A DNA stretch of 26,985 nucleotides, from positions 1-26,985 of the forward strand of contig QXVZ01019164.1 of the NCBI GenBank assembly GCA_008931825.1, written 5' to 3'. Both the position numbers and the translations under genes were made by a program. This document shows, piece after piece, positions 26,983 to 26,985 of the stretch (positions are counted from its first letter, which is position 1; each line of letters starts with the position of its first letter). Below the pieces are notes generated by a model. It worked only from the letters and a program-made list of their open reading frames with translations. It was not told the origin of the DNA and made no database searches. Source of the DNA: Phallusia fumigata (Eukaryota; Chordata; Ascidiacea; Phlebobranchia; Ascidiidae).

Positions 26983-26985
26983 GTA

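Noticed and set aside
1-26985. CRISPR arrays, operons, bacterial promoters or terminators
   Set aside because: The window is intron-containing animal DNA; the only regular repeats are the coding minisatellite and short tandem duplications.

Overview
The window is eukaryotic, intron-rich and AT-rich. It carries parts of two divergently transcribed animal genes separated by about 1.3 kb. Intron lengths, hAT-type transposon remnants, apparent allelic variation and the domain mix (a TSPAN6/7-type tetraspanin beside an adhesion GPCR with chitin-binding and mucin-like segments) suggest an invertebrate, perhaps a tunicate of the Ciona kind. That placement is an inference; no species marker was recognised. 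There is a 240-base N gap at 15105-15344 and single-base Ns at 3272, 5116 and 8383, so this is a draft assembly.

Minus strand, 1496-7651: a complete tetraspanin gene. Seven coding exons read as a protein of about 255 residues, and every exon junction is in phase 0. The exon layout matches the TSPAN6/TSPAN7 layout as I remember it. Exons 2-5 occur twice in tandem (5117-7342 and 2570-5115), joined at a single N. The two coding copies differ at four sites, all synonymous, while their introns differ by many substitutions and indels. This looks like two haplotypes placed end to end, although a true duplication would stay in frame.

Plus strand, 8965-26982 (continuing past the window): one very large adhesion G-protein-coupled receptor gene. 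About 35 exons form one open frame of roughly 1,450 codons. The order is: signal peptide; three copies of a five-exon cysteine-rich unit (A-B-C-D-E); a fourth, diverged unit (F-A'-C'-D'-E') with a Thr-rich tail; two chitin-binding type-2-like domains, each split over two exons; a fifth unit of the F-A'-C'-D'-E' kind ending in a mucin-like stretch with a seven-residue repeat; a GAIN-like region with a basic RKKR motif; a GPS with its cysteines but without the usual HLT/HLS cleavage triplet; and transmembrane helices 1-7. Almost every extracellular exon is symmetric, phase 1-1, so whole exons or five-exon blocks could be duplicated without breaking the frame. I do not recognise the repeated unit as a known domain, and it is the most interesting thing in the window.

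The introns and flanks hold several hAT-type elements. Three have convincing 8-bp target duplications, and one of these keeps a fragment of transposase C-terminus. There is also a roughly 200-bp dispersed repeat present in opposite orientations, several short tandem duplications, and a roughly 290-bp block copied from the unit-5 region into the GAIN-GPS intron together with a 35-nt candidate microexon.
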